Positions 6,737 through 15,218 of a stretch of DNA of 64,000 nucleotides are shown in pieces. The notes beneath the pieces were generated by a model. It saw nothing but the letters and a program-made list of their open reading frames with translations. It made no database searches and was not told where the DNA came from. Origin of the DNA: Tenderia sp965602225 (lineage in GTDB: Bacteria > Pseudomonadota > Gammaproteobacteria > Tenderiales > Tenderiaceae); assembly GCA_965602225.1 (NCBI GenBank), contig CBFCYE010000002.1, positions 124,001 to 188,000 of the forward strand, given 5' to 3'. The translations under genes and the position numbers were made by a program. Numbering within the stretch: position 1 is the first letter of the stretch; each line of letters starts with the position of its first letter.

Positions 6737-7663
6737 TTATCCGCGCGGATGATGCTCTGCATGCAATGACTTCAAACGTTCACGGGCAACATGAGTGTAT
6801 ATCTGCGTTGTCGACAGATCACTATGCCCCAACAACATCTGCAACACCCTGAGGTCAGCGCCGTGGTTCAACAGATGCGTGGCAAAGGCATGGCGCATTG
6901 TATGTGGCGACAAACTGGTATTAATCCCAGCCTGCAAGGCATAGCGCTTAATCAAATACCAGAACGCCTGACGCGTCATCGCGCCACCACGCCGGGTAAC
7001 GAACACAGCATCAGAGATCTTGCCAGACAACAGCTCTGCGCGTGCCTCATCCTTATAACGCTGCAACCAATCAAGGCACTCTTCCCCCATCGGCACCAGC
7101 CGTTCTTTGCCACCCTTGCCGAAAATACGCACCACGCCCTGAGCCATGCTGACCTCAGACAACTTTAGCCCCACCAATTCGGAGACACGCAAACCACTGG
7201 CATAAAGCAGCTCCAGCATTGCCCTATCCCTGAGGCCAAGCGCCTCACTAACCACAGGGGCCGCCAGCAGGGCCTCGACATCCTCTTCTGTCAATGACTT
7301 TGGCAAGGGTCGGCCCAGCTTGGGGGCGTCAATCTGGGCGGTGGGATCCTTATCAATGCGACCTTCACGTAACAGGTATTGATAAAATCGCCGCAGACTG
7401 GAAAGCAGGCGTGCAGTGGTTCTTGGACTCACCCCCTGCTGAACACGCAGCGCAAGGTAATCGAGCAGGTTATCCCGCGCTGCGCAACTCAGGCCTTTAT
7501 CCTGTCTGTTAAGCGCCACAGCCATACCCTGCAGATCACTGCCATAGGCAGCCAGGGTGTGATCACTGACACCACGTTCGACCCACAGACTATCAAGAAA
7601 CGATTCAATCAAGTCCTGGTCTTCAGGTTTGATGGCAACGAGATGTGTTTTTTTAGCCGCCAT
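6737..7663 (-). CDS. xerD: XerD, site-specific tyrosine recombinase
   Basis: XerD, together with XerC, resolves chromosome dimers at dif. The 308-residue protein has an N-terminal core-binding domain (about 15-105) and a catalytic domain with all tyrosine-recombinase residues: Arg in YASGLRVSEL, HxxR in SPHTMRHAFATHLL, His in LLGHSDLSTTQ, and the nucleophilic Tyr in QIYTHV. Its place next to dsbC matches enterobacterial gene order and favours XerD over XerC or a phage integrase. The gene overlaps the 3' end of ogt by 11 bases. No dif-like site is seen in the window. Confidence 0.9.
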   Translation of the reverse strand: MAAKKTHLVAIKPEDQDLIESFLDSLWVERGVSDHTLAAYGSDLQGMAVALNRQDKGLSCAARDNLLDYLALRVQQGVSPRTTARLLSSLRRFYQYLLREGRIDKDPTAQIDAPKLGRPLPKSLTEEDVEALLAAPVVSEALGLRDRAMLELLYASGLRVSELVGLKLSEVSMAQGVVRIFGKGGKERLVPMGEECLDWLQRYKDEARAELLSGKISDAVFVTRRGGAMTRQAFWYLIKRYALQAGINTSLSPHTMRHAFATHLLNHGADLRVLQMLLGHSDLSTTQIYTHVARERLKSLHAEHHPRG

Positions 7664-8153
7664 CTATCGCCTGTTCATGCTGTAACAAACACTGCTTAAT
7701 AGACAACTCATTGCCCTGGCGCTGCCCCATAAAACCGCCCAAACCTGATTTAGCGACAACCCGGTGACAAGGTACCACCACAGGAAGTTGATTGGCACGA
7801 CAAGCATTACCCACAGCCCGAGCCGAACTGCCTAATCGTGCCGCCAACTCACCATAGCTGATCGTTTCGCCAGCCGGAATCAAACGCAAGGAATTCCAGA
7901 CTCGCTGCTGAAAGGCAGTGCCTTTTAATTCCAATGGTATTTCAAACTGATGGCGTGGATTGCTGAAATAGCAATTTAACTGATGGGTTATTTGTTGTTG
8001 CGATGCGGTTAACGGCGGAGATGTCGCAATATCATCGGCAAGAAAATCGACACTCGTCAGCAGACTGTTATCGATACCAAGCCCCAACTTGATCCCCAAC
8101 CAAGGCGTCTCGATTACGACATCAAACCTGTGCATTGTTTTATCTGCCGGCAT
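7653..8153 (-). CDS. ogt: Methylated-DNA--cysteine S-methyltransferase (Ogt type)
   Basis: A suicide DNA-repair enzyme that takes the methyl group from O6-methylguanine or O4-methylthymine onto its own cysteine. In the 166-residue protein the reactive cysteine is in the family signature VVPCHRVV, and the DNA-binding HTH lies before it (GETISYGELAARLGSSARAVGNA). The short N-terminal domain is of the Ogt type, with no Ada regulatory part. The start could also be the ATG seven codons further in. It overlaps xerD by 11 bases and is probably co-transcribed with it. Confidence 0.9.
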   Translation of the reverse strand: MPADKTMHRFDVVIETPWLGIKLGLGIDNSLLTSVDFLADDIATSPPLTASQQQITHQLNCYFSNPRHQFEIPLELKGTAFQQRVWNSLRLIPAGETISYGELAARLGSSARAVGNACRANQLPVVVPCHRVVAKSGLGGFMGQRQGNELSIKQCLLQHEQAIDGG

Positions 8154-8168
8154 GACAAACCTTAGCCA

Positions 8169-9983
8169 CTAGTTGATGTTGTTTTTCAGGCGTCTGATCT
8201 GATAATTATAAATAGCACGGGCACCATCGTCTGTCGCCGCCGACAAGGTCTGGTAAATATTCACGGCATCACTCAGCAGGCCGGCTTGCTCCAGAGCATG
8301 TGCAGCACGATGACGTGCCGCCTCAGCCCAACCATCCATAGCGCCAGCCTGATTCAAACGGGCAGACTGAAGATATAAACGCGCGGCCTCAGCGTATTGT
8401 TGCTGCGCCATGCGAATTTCTGCCATCCAATACAACACTTCACGCTGCGAACCGCTATCAGCCAGTTTATGTGACAATTCAGTCAGAAGTGAAAAGGCTG
8501 CCACTAACTCAGCCTTACTATTGAGATCTTGAACGGCAAGCAGCAAATTCGCAATTTGCGCCTGACTCAGACTTTCAGCGGCAACGATTTCCTTCAGCAA
8601 ATCTGCACCGTAAGCAGGGGAACCGGCCAAAATCTGTACTCGCGCACGGCGCAGCTGCCACTCAACAATATCCACACCTTTTGGCGCATCCAGCTGACTC
8701 ATTAATTTTGAGGCCAACCCCAGGTCACCGTCAGCCAGGGCCATATCCACCAGGCGGTACATCACCGCCAGTGGTAATACACCAACATCCGTAAACTGAG
8801 ACGATGAAAGATACATAGCCCGCAACAACTGCAAATGCCCTTGCTGCTCCAGCAAAGATGTCAACAAGCCATGCGCCCTGACATTGATATCGGTCCCCTG
8901 AGCCTTGACCGCCAACCAGGCATATATCGCCTCAGCCTTTCTGCTGCGCGTTTGGCCCATCTCTTCTGCCAAATCAAACCATGGGCCAAAATTACCCATT
9001 AATAGCTGCTGTTGATTAGCCAGCCCACGTCCGTATTCGGCCAAGGCAAACCAACGTGCATCGACCACAGCTGTTGCCTGAGCACCGTCTGTATCGCCAA
9101 GGCCAAACAAAGCCTCCAAAGCATCGATACGTTCTGGCAAAGCCTCTAGTTGTTTAATTTTTTCAAACAGGGCATTGAATAAAGACTGTTTAAAGGCAAG
9201 CCCCAACTGCGGCTCTGACAACCATTTCAGAGATTCAGCCAATAAATCGGCATCAAGCGGCGTCAAGCCCTTTAACAAGGCCAGCACATAAACACTGCGG
9301 GCAACCGGCTTATCACTCACCACCGTCAACACAGCCGCCTCATTAGCATGATCAGAAACGATCATAAGGCGCGCCTTCAAGGCCAACAGCTCATGATCAA
9401 GTTTGGCGTCAGGGTAGTCCTGTTCGTAGCGCAGTAACGCCGTACGAGCGTTGTCGTAACGACCATCAACAAGATAACTTTGCAGCACCAAACGACGCCA
9501 CTCAGGCAAACGACTGGTGTCCGGAGCACTACTCCAAATCAATGATTGCAATAGATCGCGCGCTTGTTCACCCGCCCCCATCGCCAGATAGGCATGGACA
9601 AGCTCACCAAACAGCCAGTTTTGGTGGCTGTCAGGCACATTCACGGGCAGCGCTTCATATTCACGCACCACCTCTGCCCAGCGGCCCTTCTGCTGCTGCA
9701 GAACAACCTTTTGGCGATGCCATTCGACCCAGGCCTCTGGCGCCTGATCAAGATTCGGCTCAGCCTCAAGCAGCAATTGCATACCGAGGCCTTCAGCACC
9801 TTCAGCACTCAAAAAAGATAATTCTTGCAAGAGGGTCTCGGGCAAGCCATCTGCCGCCTGGAGACAAGGAGAAAAGAATAATGAAGTGGCAAACAACCCT
9901 GCCAACAGGTGTCGGGGGCTAGAAATAAAAGAAGGGCGGATCCCAGACTTCTGGGCCGCCCTTCTTTTAATCAGATCACGCAT
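8169..9983 (-). CDS. Exported TPR-repeat protein of unknown function
   Basis: Up to 604 residues, mainly helical hairpins of the tetratricopeptide type spread over the whole length; the clearest are in the C-terminal third (REVLYWMAEIRMAQQQYAEA, then AARLYLQSARL). A hydrophobic segment around residues 27-44 (LLAGLFATSLFFSPCLQA) looks like a signal peptide ending at AADG. The start is uncertain: the strong terminator of the rplS operon (9927-9968) lies inside codons about 6-19, and the ATG at 9983 has no good ribosome-binding site. A TTG just after the terminator would start close to the signal peptide. The function is not recognised; periplasmic protein-protein interaction is plausible. Confidence 0.65.
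   Translation of the reverse strand: MRDLIKRRAAQKSGIRPSFISSPRHLLAGLFATSLFFSPCLQAADGLPETLLQELSFLSAEGAEGLGMQLLLEAEPNLDQAPEAWVEWHRQKVVLQQQKGRWAEVVREYEALPVNVPDSHQNWLFGELVHAYLAMGAGEQARDLLQSLIWSSAPDTSRLPEWRRLVLQSYLVDGRYDNARTALLRYEQDYPDAKLDHELLALKARLMIVSDHANEAAVLTVVSDKPVARSVYVLALLKGLTPLDADLLAESLKWLSEPQLGLAFKQSLFNALFEKIKQLEALPERIDALEALFGLGDTDGAQATAVVDARWFALAEYGRGLANQQQLLMGNFGPWFDLAEEMGQTRSRKAEAIYAWLAVKAQGTDINVRAHGLLTSLLEQQGHLQLLRAMYLSSSQFTDVGVLPLAVMYRLVDMALADGDLGLASKLMSQLDAPKGVDIVEWQLRRARVQILAGSPAYGADLLKEIVAAESLSQAQIANLLLAVQDLNSKAELVAAFSLLTELSHKLADSGSQREVLYWMAEIRMAQQQYAEAARLYLQSARLNQAGAMDGWAEAARHRAAHALEQAGLLSDAVNIYQTLSAATDDGARAIYNYQIRRLKNNIN
9927..9968 (-). terminator. Terminator of the rpsP-rimM-trmD-rplS operon
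   Basis: A perfect 13-base stem (AAAAGAAGGGCGG / CCGCCCTTCTTTT) capped by a further 5-base stem CCCAG/CTGGG. It begins 31 bases after the rplS stop and ends in a T-run on the minus strand. It overlaps the 5' coding region of the TPR gene if that gene starts at 9983. Confidence 0.9.
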
Positions 9984-9998
9984 CGAGCGAGAGAGTTA

Positions 9999-10343
9999 TT
10001 ACAACTTCTCTTTGATACGCGCAGCCTTACCAGTCAGCTCACGCAGGTAATACAGTTTGGCACGACGCACATCACCACGACGCTTAACGGCAACTGAATC
10101 AACCACTGGGCTGTAAGTCTGGAATACACGCTCAACACCTTCGCCGTTAGAGATCTTGCGTACTGTAAACGCAGAGTTCAGGCCACGGTTACGCTTGGCG
10201 ATACAAACACCTTCGAAGGCCTGCAGACGCTGACGATCACCCTCTGTTACCTTTACTTGTACAACAACGGTATCGCCTGGGCCAAACTCAGGTAATTCAC
10301 GCTTCATTTGTTCCGCGTCCAACTGGTCGATGATATTGCTCAT
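9999..10343 (-). CDS. rplS: 50S ribosomal protein L19
   Basis: L19 is a basic ribosomal protein at the interface of the 30S and 50S subunits. The 114-residue length is standard. Family sequence includes [41 protein letters not shown] and the basic [19 protein letters not shown] near the C-terminus. AGGAAAG precedes the ATG at good distance. It is the last gene of the rpsP-rimM-trmD-rplS operon and is followed by a strong terminator. Confidence 0.97.
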   Translation of the reverse strand: MSNIIDQLDAEQMKRELPEFGPGDTVVVQVKVTEGDRQRLQAFEGVCIAKRNRGLNSAFTVRKISNGEGVERVFQTYSPVVDSVAVKRRGDVRRAKLYYLRELTGKAARIKEKL

Positions 10344-10401
10344 GACTCTTTCCTCAAATAACGATCTTAAAAGTTAAATTCCAAATCTGCGGCAACGCCG
10401 C

Positions 10402-11148
10402 TCAATTCTGTTGCCCTTCATGTTCCTGGATAAACTCATCCAGCAACTGCTGCTGCTGCTTGTCCAGACTCATAGCTTGCAACAAGTCTGGTCGACGCAG
10501 CCAAGTCCGGCCCAACGACTGTTTCAGTCGCCAACGACGTATGGCTGCATGGTCACCACTCAGCAACACCGGCGGCACCTGCATACCCTGATAATTCTCA
10601 GGGCGAGTATAGTGCGGGCAATCCAGCAAGCCTACACTAAACGAATCTTGTTCGGCTGAATCCTGATGCCCCAGGGCACCGGGTAACAATCGTGTTACCG
10701 CATCGACTACAACCATGGCGGCCGTCTCACCACCGCTGAGTACGTAGTCACCAATAGACCACTCCTCATCAACCTCAAGCCCGATCAAACGTTCATCGAT
10801 GCCCTCGTAACGACCAGCCACCAATATCAATCCTGGCTGCTGCACTACCTCACGCGCCAGCGGCTGATCAAACCTGCGTCCCTGTGGCGACATGTACACC
10901 ACCTTGGCTGCCGGGTTGACCTGTCGCGCCGCGGCGATGGCCTGGCGCAGCGGCTCAATCTTCATCAACATGCCCGGGCCGCCGCCATAAGGCCGATCAT
11001 CAACAGTTCGGTGCCTGTCTTGAGTGTAATCACGAGGATTCCACACTCCTAGCTCAAACACACCACTGTCTAGCGCCCGGCCTGTGACCCCGAAGCCCAG
11101 CAGGTCAGTAACCATTTGCGGGAACAGGGTGACAAGGTCAATCCGCAT
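10402..11148 (-). CDS. trmD: tRNA (guanine-N1)-methyltransferase TrmD
   Basis: TrmD methylates G37 next to the anticodon of tRNAs reading CNN and CGG codons, which prevents frameshifting. The 248-residue protein has the SPOUT trefoil-knot region with [23 protein letters not shown] and [12 protein letters not shown], all typical of TrmD. The ATG lies four bases after the rimM stop, and its GGAG site lies in the end of rimM, so translation is probably coupled. Confidence 0.97.
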   Translation of the reverse strand: MRIDLVTLFPQMVTDLLGFGVTGRALDSGVFELGVWNPRDYTQDRHRTVDDRPYGGGPGMLMKIEPLRQAIAAARQVNPAAKVVYMSPQGRRFDQPLAREVVQQPGLILVAGRYEGIDERLIGLEVDEEWSIGDYVLSGGETAAMVVVDAVTRLLPGALGHQDSAEQDSFSVGLLDCPHYTRPENYQGMQVPPVLLSGDHAAIRRWRLKQSLGRTWLRRPDLLQAMSLDKQQQQLLDEFIQEHEGQQN

Positions 11149-11151
11149 TAC

Positions 11152-11655
11152 CTAAAACTCCGGATCCCAATCGACCCGCATCACTCCGGCCTCAATATCC
11201 ACTGAGTGGATATATTGACCCTGAACAAAGGGAATCAGATGTTCCTGCTCACCCTTGACCACCACCACATCGTTGGCGCCAGTCTCGAACAAGTGATCCA
11301 CCTGCCCCAGCTCCTGACCATCCAGGGTGAGTACCTTCAGACCAATCATGTCGGCCCAATAATATTCACCCTCTTCAGGCTCAAGCAACTGCGCCTTATC
11401 AATCGCAATTTCAGCACCATTCAACTGCTTGGCCAGCTCCCTGTCATCATATGACTCCAGGTGTGCCACCAAGCCCTTGCCATGGACCTTACCCTCAACC
11501 ACCTTAATAGTCTGCCATTGACCATTAAGATTAATCTGCCAGGGCGTGTAACTAAATATATTATCTTTGGGCTGAGTCTCAGAAAAGATCTTTACCCAAC
11601 CGCGTATTCCATAGACACCGGCAATCTTGCCCAGGATGATACGCTCAGACTGCAC
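11152..11655 (-). CDS. rimM: Ribosome maturation factor RimM
   Basis: RimM binds S19 and helps mature the 3' domain of 16S rRNA. The 167-residue protein has the N-terminal RimM beta-barrel (ILGKIAGVYGIRGWVKIFS) and a C-terminal PRC barrel (YYWADMIGLKVLTLDGQELG to IPFVQGQYIHSVDIE). The start is a GTG at 11655, nine bases after the rpsP stop. It is the second gene of the rpsP operon in the standard order. Confidence 0.95.
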   Translation of the reverse strand: MQSERIILGKIAGVYGIRGWVKIFSETQPKDNIFSYTPWQINLNGQWQTIKVVEGKVHGKGLVAHLESYDDRELAKQLNGAEIAIDKAQLLEPEEGEYYWADMIGLKVLTLDGQELGQVDHLFETGANDVVVVKGEQEHLIPFVQGQYIHSVDIEAGVMRVDWDPEF

Positions 11656-11663
11656 AGCCAGAA

Positions 11664-11912
11664 TTAAGCAGCTGCTTTATTCTGTTCGAGCAGTTTGGCA
11701 ACACGATCTGAAGTCTGCGCGCCCTGGCCAACCCAGTGAGCAATACGATCAGTATCGATACGCAGCTTTTCTTCCTGACCACGGGCAACTGGATTGAAGA
11801 AACCAACACGCTCGATATAACGACCATCACGCGCATTGCGCGAATCAGTGACAACGACGTGATAAAAAGGACGCTTCTTGGCGCCACTACGAGCTAAACG
11901 GATCTTAACCAT
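11664..11912 (-). CDS. rpsP: 30S ribosomal protein S16
   Basis: S16 is an early-binding protein needed for 30S assembly. The protein has 82 residues and begins [20 protein letters not shown], followed by [16 protein letters not shown], which is the family signature. The start at 11912 is chosen over longer in-frame starts because of the family N-terminus and a good AAAGGAAA site just upstream. It is the first gene of the rpsP-rimM-trmD-rplS operon, downstream of ffh on the same strand. Confidence 0.97.
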   Translation of the reverse strand: MVKIRLARSGAKKRPFYHVVVTDSRNARDGRYIERVGFFNPVARGQEEKLRIDTDRIAHWVGQGAQTSDRVAKLLEQNKAAA

Positions 11913-11999
11913 CTCGTAAATTTCCTTTGAACAATTCCAAAAACAGCCGCCCACAATTAGACTGCTGGTAAAAATCCGCACATTTTACGCAAATCAGGG

Positions 12000-12022
12000 A
12001 AAAAAGAAAGCCTCTAACAGGC
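12000..12022 (-). terminator. Possible weak terminator after ffh
   Basis: On the minus strand, GCCT/AGGC forms a 4-base stem followed by a T-rich tract (plus-strand AAAAAGAAAG at 12000-12009). It lies 10 bases past the ffh stop and before rpsP. The short stem makes it a partial terminator at best. Confidence 0.35.
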
Positions 12023-12031
12023 CGATATCAC

Positions 12032-13393
12032 CTAAAAAGGCATCATTCCCGGCGGCATCTGCCCTTTCAGGCCGCGCATCATCTTGGCCATGCCACCTTT
12101 TTTCATTTTTTTCATCATCTTCTGCATCTGGGTGAACTGCTTCAACAGACGATTCACGTCCTGTACTTCAACCCCGGAACCAGAGGCAATGCGGCGCTTA
12201 CGCGAGCCCTTGATGATCTCAGGACGCTGCCGCTCCTTCATAGTCATAGAGCCGATAATCGCTTCCATGCGCCTGAATTCTTTATCATTTACCTGATCTT
12301 TTGCCGCTTTAGGGATCTCACCCATACCAGGCATCTTGTCCATTAACGAGGCAACCCCGCCCATTTTGGACATCTGTTGCAGCTGGGAACGAAAATCCTC
12401 CAGATCAAAGCCCTTACCCTTCTGAAACTTTTTGGCGAGCTTGGTGGCTTCATCCTGATCAATATTTTGCTGTGCTTGCTCTACCAGACTCAGAACATCG
12501 CCCATACCGAGAATACGTGAAGCCAGACGATCAGGGTGGAAAGCCTCCAGCGCCTCTGTCTTCTCACCAACACCAAGAAACTTGATTGGCTTGCCGGTAA
12601 TCTGACGAATCGATAGTGCCGCACCGCCACGAGCATCACCATCAGTCTTGGTCAATACCACACCGGTCAATGGCAGGGCATCATTAAAGGCCTTGGCAGT
12701 ATTGGCAGCATCCTGACCGGTCATGCTATCAACGACAAACAGGGTTTCAATCGGATTGATCGCCGCATGTAGGCGCTTGATCTCAGCCATCATCGCTTCA
12801 TCGATATGCAGACGACCGGCGGTATCAACAATTACCACATCGATAAATTGCTTGCGGGCATGATCCAGCGCAGCATTGGCGATAGCAACCGGATCTTGGT
12901 CGATACTACTGGGAAAGAAATTGACATCAACTTCCTTGGCCAGGGTCTCAAGCTGATCAATCGCCGCCGGGCGGTAGATATCACAACTGACCACCAATAC
13001 CGATTTTTTCTTACGCTCCTTGAGCCAGCGCGACAACTTGGCCACGGTGGTAGTTTTACCAGAACCCTGCAGGCCCGCCATCATGACGACAGCAGGCGGC
13101 GTAGCATTCAGGGCCAGCTCTTCATTGGCCTCGCCCATCAGCTCGACCAGCTGATCATTAACCACCTTGATAAAGGCCTGCCCTGGAGTCAGGCTCTTCA
13201 TCACTTCCTGACCGACAGCCTTTTCTTTGATCTGATCGATGAACTGACGCACCACTGGCAGCGAGACATCAGCCTCCAGCAAGGCCATACGCACTTCGCG
13301 CAGGGCGTCCTTGATATTATCTTCGGTCAAACGCCCCAGACCGCGTAAATCACGGACCGTACGCGCTAAGCGATCTGTCAGATTCTCAAACAT
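12032..13393 (-). CDS. ffh: Signal recognition particle protein Ffh
   Basis: Ffh binds 4.5S RNA and signal sequences and delivers nascent membrane proteins to FtsY. The 453-residue protein has the N-domain (about 1-85), the GTPase G-domain with P-loop GLQGSGKTTTVAKL (about 107-120), DTAGR and TKTDGDARGG, and the Met-rich M-domain with the RNA-binding RKRRIASGSG and a tail of clustered methionines (MQKMMKKMKKGGMAKMM). It lies directly upstream of the rpsP operon, the usual order. Confidence 0.97.
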   Translation of the reverse strand: MFENLTDRLARTVRDLRGLGRLTEDNIKDALREVRMALLEADVSLPVVRQFIDQIKEKAVGQEVMKSLTPGQAFIKVVNDQLVELMGEANEELALNATPPAVVMMAGLQGSGKTTTVAKLSRWLKERKKKSVLVVSCDIYRPAAIDQLETLAKEVDVNFFPSSIDQDPVAIANAALDHARKQFIDVVIVDTAGRLHIDEAMMAEIKRLHAAINPIETLFVVDSMTGQDAANTAKAFNDALPLTGVVLTKTDGDARGGAALSIRQITGKPIKFLGVGEKTEALEAFHPDRLASRILGMGDVLSLVEQAQQNIDQDEATKLAKKFQKGKGFDLEDFRSQLQQMSKMGGVASLMDKMPGMGEIPKAAKDQVNDKEFRRMEAIIGSMTMKERQRPEIIKGSRKRRIASGSGVEVQDVNRLLKQFTQMQKMMKKMKKGGMAKMMRGLKGQMPPGMMPF

Positions 13394-13447
13394 TTTGAAT
13401 GCCCAATATATGGTTACAGCAATGAAAGGTTAGCCAAAAGAAGGCTA

Positions 13448-14215
13448 TTATAACGAAAAGGTCTGATTATTATGTAGTTGTTTGATATCCCGACCGGGCA
13501 ACAACTGTTTGATCTCAGTGATGATGACGCCATCTTCTTCAGGTTTATGGTGGGTCAGATAGATTTCGGGGTCAAGTTTGAGCTTGGCCAGATCTGCCGC
13601 CATGGTATTGGAACAATAGTGACGGGCCGTATTGCTTAGCGCTTCGTAGGCATTACTAAAGGCCACTTCCAGCAACAGCAAATCCAGGCGTGGATGGCTA
13701 TTCAGCTCACTCCAGAAGGCATCGTTAGTAGTGGTATCACCCGTAAAGGCAAAAGATGCCCCATCGGCAGATTCCACCCGATAACCAACAGTAGGCACTA
13801 TATGGTTCATCGGTATCGATTTTATTTTACGGCCATCAACAAGACACTCATCACCGGCATTATGTTCCATGTAAGTCATCACCGGTTTGTTGACGACTGG
13901 CAGCTGGGCAAAGTCTGGCCAGATCGCCCAGTTAAAAATATGCTCGCGCAGCGCCTGAATGGTGGCCGGCAAGGCATGAATCACAATGGGTTGTTCAATG
14001 CGTTCAAAAATACTATCAACCAACAACGGCAAAAAGGCCACATGATCCAAATGGGAATGTGTCAGAAAAATATGCCGGATCTTGGCCATTTCATCCAGAG
14101 TCAGGTCACCGACACCGCTGCCACAATCGATGAGAACATCCTCATCGACTAGCATTGAGGTCGTCCTCAACCCCTGGCCAATCCCGCCATCACAGCCTAA
14201 TATCCTTAGCTTCAT
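13448..14215 (-). CDS. MBL-fold hydrolase, class-II cyclic-nucleotide phosphodiesterase-like
   Basis: The 255-residue metallo-beta-lactamase fold protein begins MKLRILGCDGG and carries the metal-binding motif THSHLDHV (about residues 51-58), FTGDT with a metal-ligand Asp, and LTHHKPEED near the C-terminus. The arrangement GCDGGIGQGLRTTSMLVDEDVLIDCG resembles class-II cAMP phosphodiesterases and related ribonuclease Z-like enzymes. The substrate cannot be told from sequence; cAMP hydrolysis is a family-based guess. No signal peptide is present. It lies 54 bases upstream of ffh on the same strand and diverges from the ypjD-like gene. Confidence 0.75.
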   Translation of the reverse strand: MKLRILGCDGGIGQGLRTTSMLVDEDVLIDCGSGVGDLTLDEMAKIRHIFLTHSHLDHVAFLPLLVDSIFERIEQPIVIHALPATIQALREHIFNWAIWPDFAQLPVVNKPVMTYMEHNAGDECLVDGRKIKSIPMNHIVPTVGYRVESADGASFAFTGDTTTNDAFWSELNSHPRLDLLLLEVAFSNAYEALSNTARHYCSNTMAADLAKLKLDPEIYLTHHKPEEDGVIITEIKQLLPGRDIKQLHNNQTFSL

Positions 14216-14363
14216 CTTCTATATTTCTGCACTTTGGCAAAATACTTTAATTAATAGTAACTTGTGAGATCAACCCGGTATACTGCTGATCGTTACACCT
14301 CGGCTCTTCAACCAACTTCCTATATATGCCATCATTACGGTTTCACCAGTTAAATCATTCATT

Positions 14364-15167
14364 ATGCACACGACAGTAATCGGCAGCACCCTGGCCATTT
14401 TTTTATACTTGATTGCCGCCATTCTGCTTGGCGCAAGGCTGCGCAATGGGCTCACAAGCCCAAGCAGCAAATGGAAGGGATTAACAGCCGCAGGGATTGC
14501 GGTGCTCTTGCATGCCTGGATTTTGGCAGAGCATATATTCACCAATGAAGGCATCAACCTGGGGGTGTTCAACGCTGTTTCCCTGGTTACCTGGCTAATA
14601 TCTGCCATTTTGATCGTCAGTGCCCTTAAACGACCAACCGAGAATCTGGGCATCATCGCCTTTCCAGCTACAGGTTTGGCCGTAGCACTGGAAAACACCT
14701 TCACGGCCAGCCGTATCACCGAAACAATCAATACACCTATTGAAATCCACATATTGATTTCAATCGCTGCAACCAGCCTGCTCAGCATTGCGGCGGTTCA
14801 AGCCATCTTGCTCACCGTCCAGGATCACCAGCTGCGCAACAAGCGTCCCGGTGGTTTTATTAGAGCCCTACCCCCATTACAGGCAATGGAACGTTTTTTA
14901 TTCCAGGTGATAGGCCTTGGCTTTGCCTTACAGACGCTATCACTGCTGAGTGGCTTTATTTTCCTCGATAATATGTTTGCCCAGCACCTGGTTCACAAAA
15001 GCATCCTCTCAATCATTGCCTGGTCTGTATTCGCCACACTGTTGTGGGGGCGCAAAAAGTTCGGTTGGCGCGGCAAAACGGCGATTCGCTGGACCCTAAG
15101 TGGTTTTGGCTTTCTTATCCTGGCCTACATAGGTAGCAAGTTAGTTTTAGAAGTCATCCTCAACTAA
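14364..15167 (+). CDS. ypjD: YpjD-like inner-membrane protein (CcsA/cytochrome c assembly family)
   Basis: The 267-residue protein has about eight predicted membrane segments and belongs to the CcsA/HemX-like heme-handling family. C-terminal sequence includes HKSILSIIAWSVFATLLWGRK and FGWRGKTAIRWTLSGFGFL, characteristic of YpjD. The E. coli homologue is likewise found between ffh and a CorC/YfjD gene, as here. The exact role is not established; CcsA relatives move heme across the membrane. The start is an ATG with a weak ribosome-binding site. Confidence 0.85.
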   Translation: MHTTVIGSTLAIFLYLIAAILLGARLRNGLTSPSSKWKGLTAAGIAVLLHAWILAEHIFTNEGINLGVFNAVSLVTWLISAILIVSALKRPTENLGIIAFPATGLAVALENTFTASRITETINTPIEIHILISIAATSLLSIAAVQAILLTVQDHQLRNKRPGGFIRALPPLQAMERFLFQVIGLGFALQTLSLLSGFIFLDNMFAQHLVHKSILSIIAWSVFATLLWGRKKFGWRGKTAIRWTLSGFGFLILAYIGSKLVLEVILN

Positions 15168-15218
15168 CAAGCGCCATGCATTCAGACGCCCCGACAAACA
15201 AATTAAATAACTGACAGC

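Noticed and set aside
6737..7663. xerD as integrase of the tRNA-Arg insert
   Set aside because: It is 3 kb outside the insert, in the conserved dsbC-xerD setting, and reads as housekeeping XerD.
11913..11981. 23-codon N-terminal extension of rpsP
   Set aside because: S16 starts at [10 protein letters not shown], with a good ribosome-binding site directly before it.
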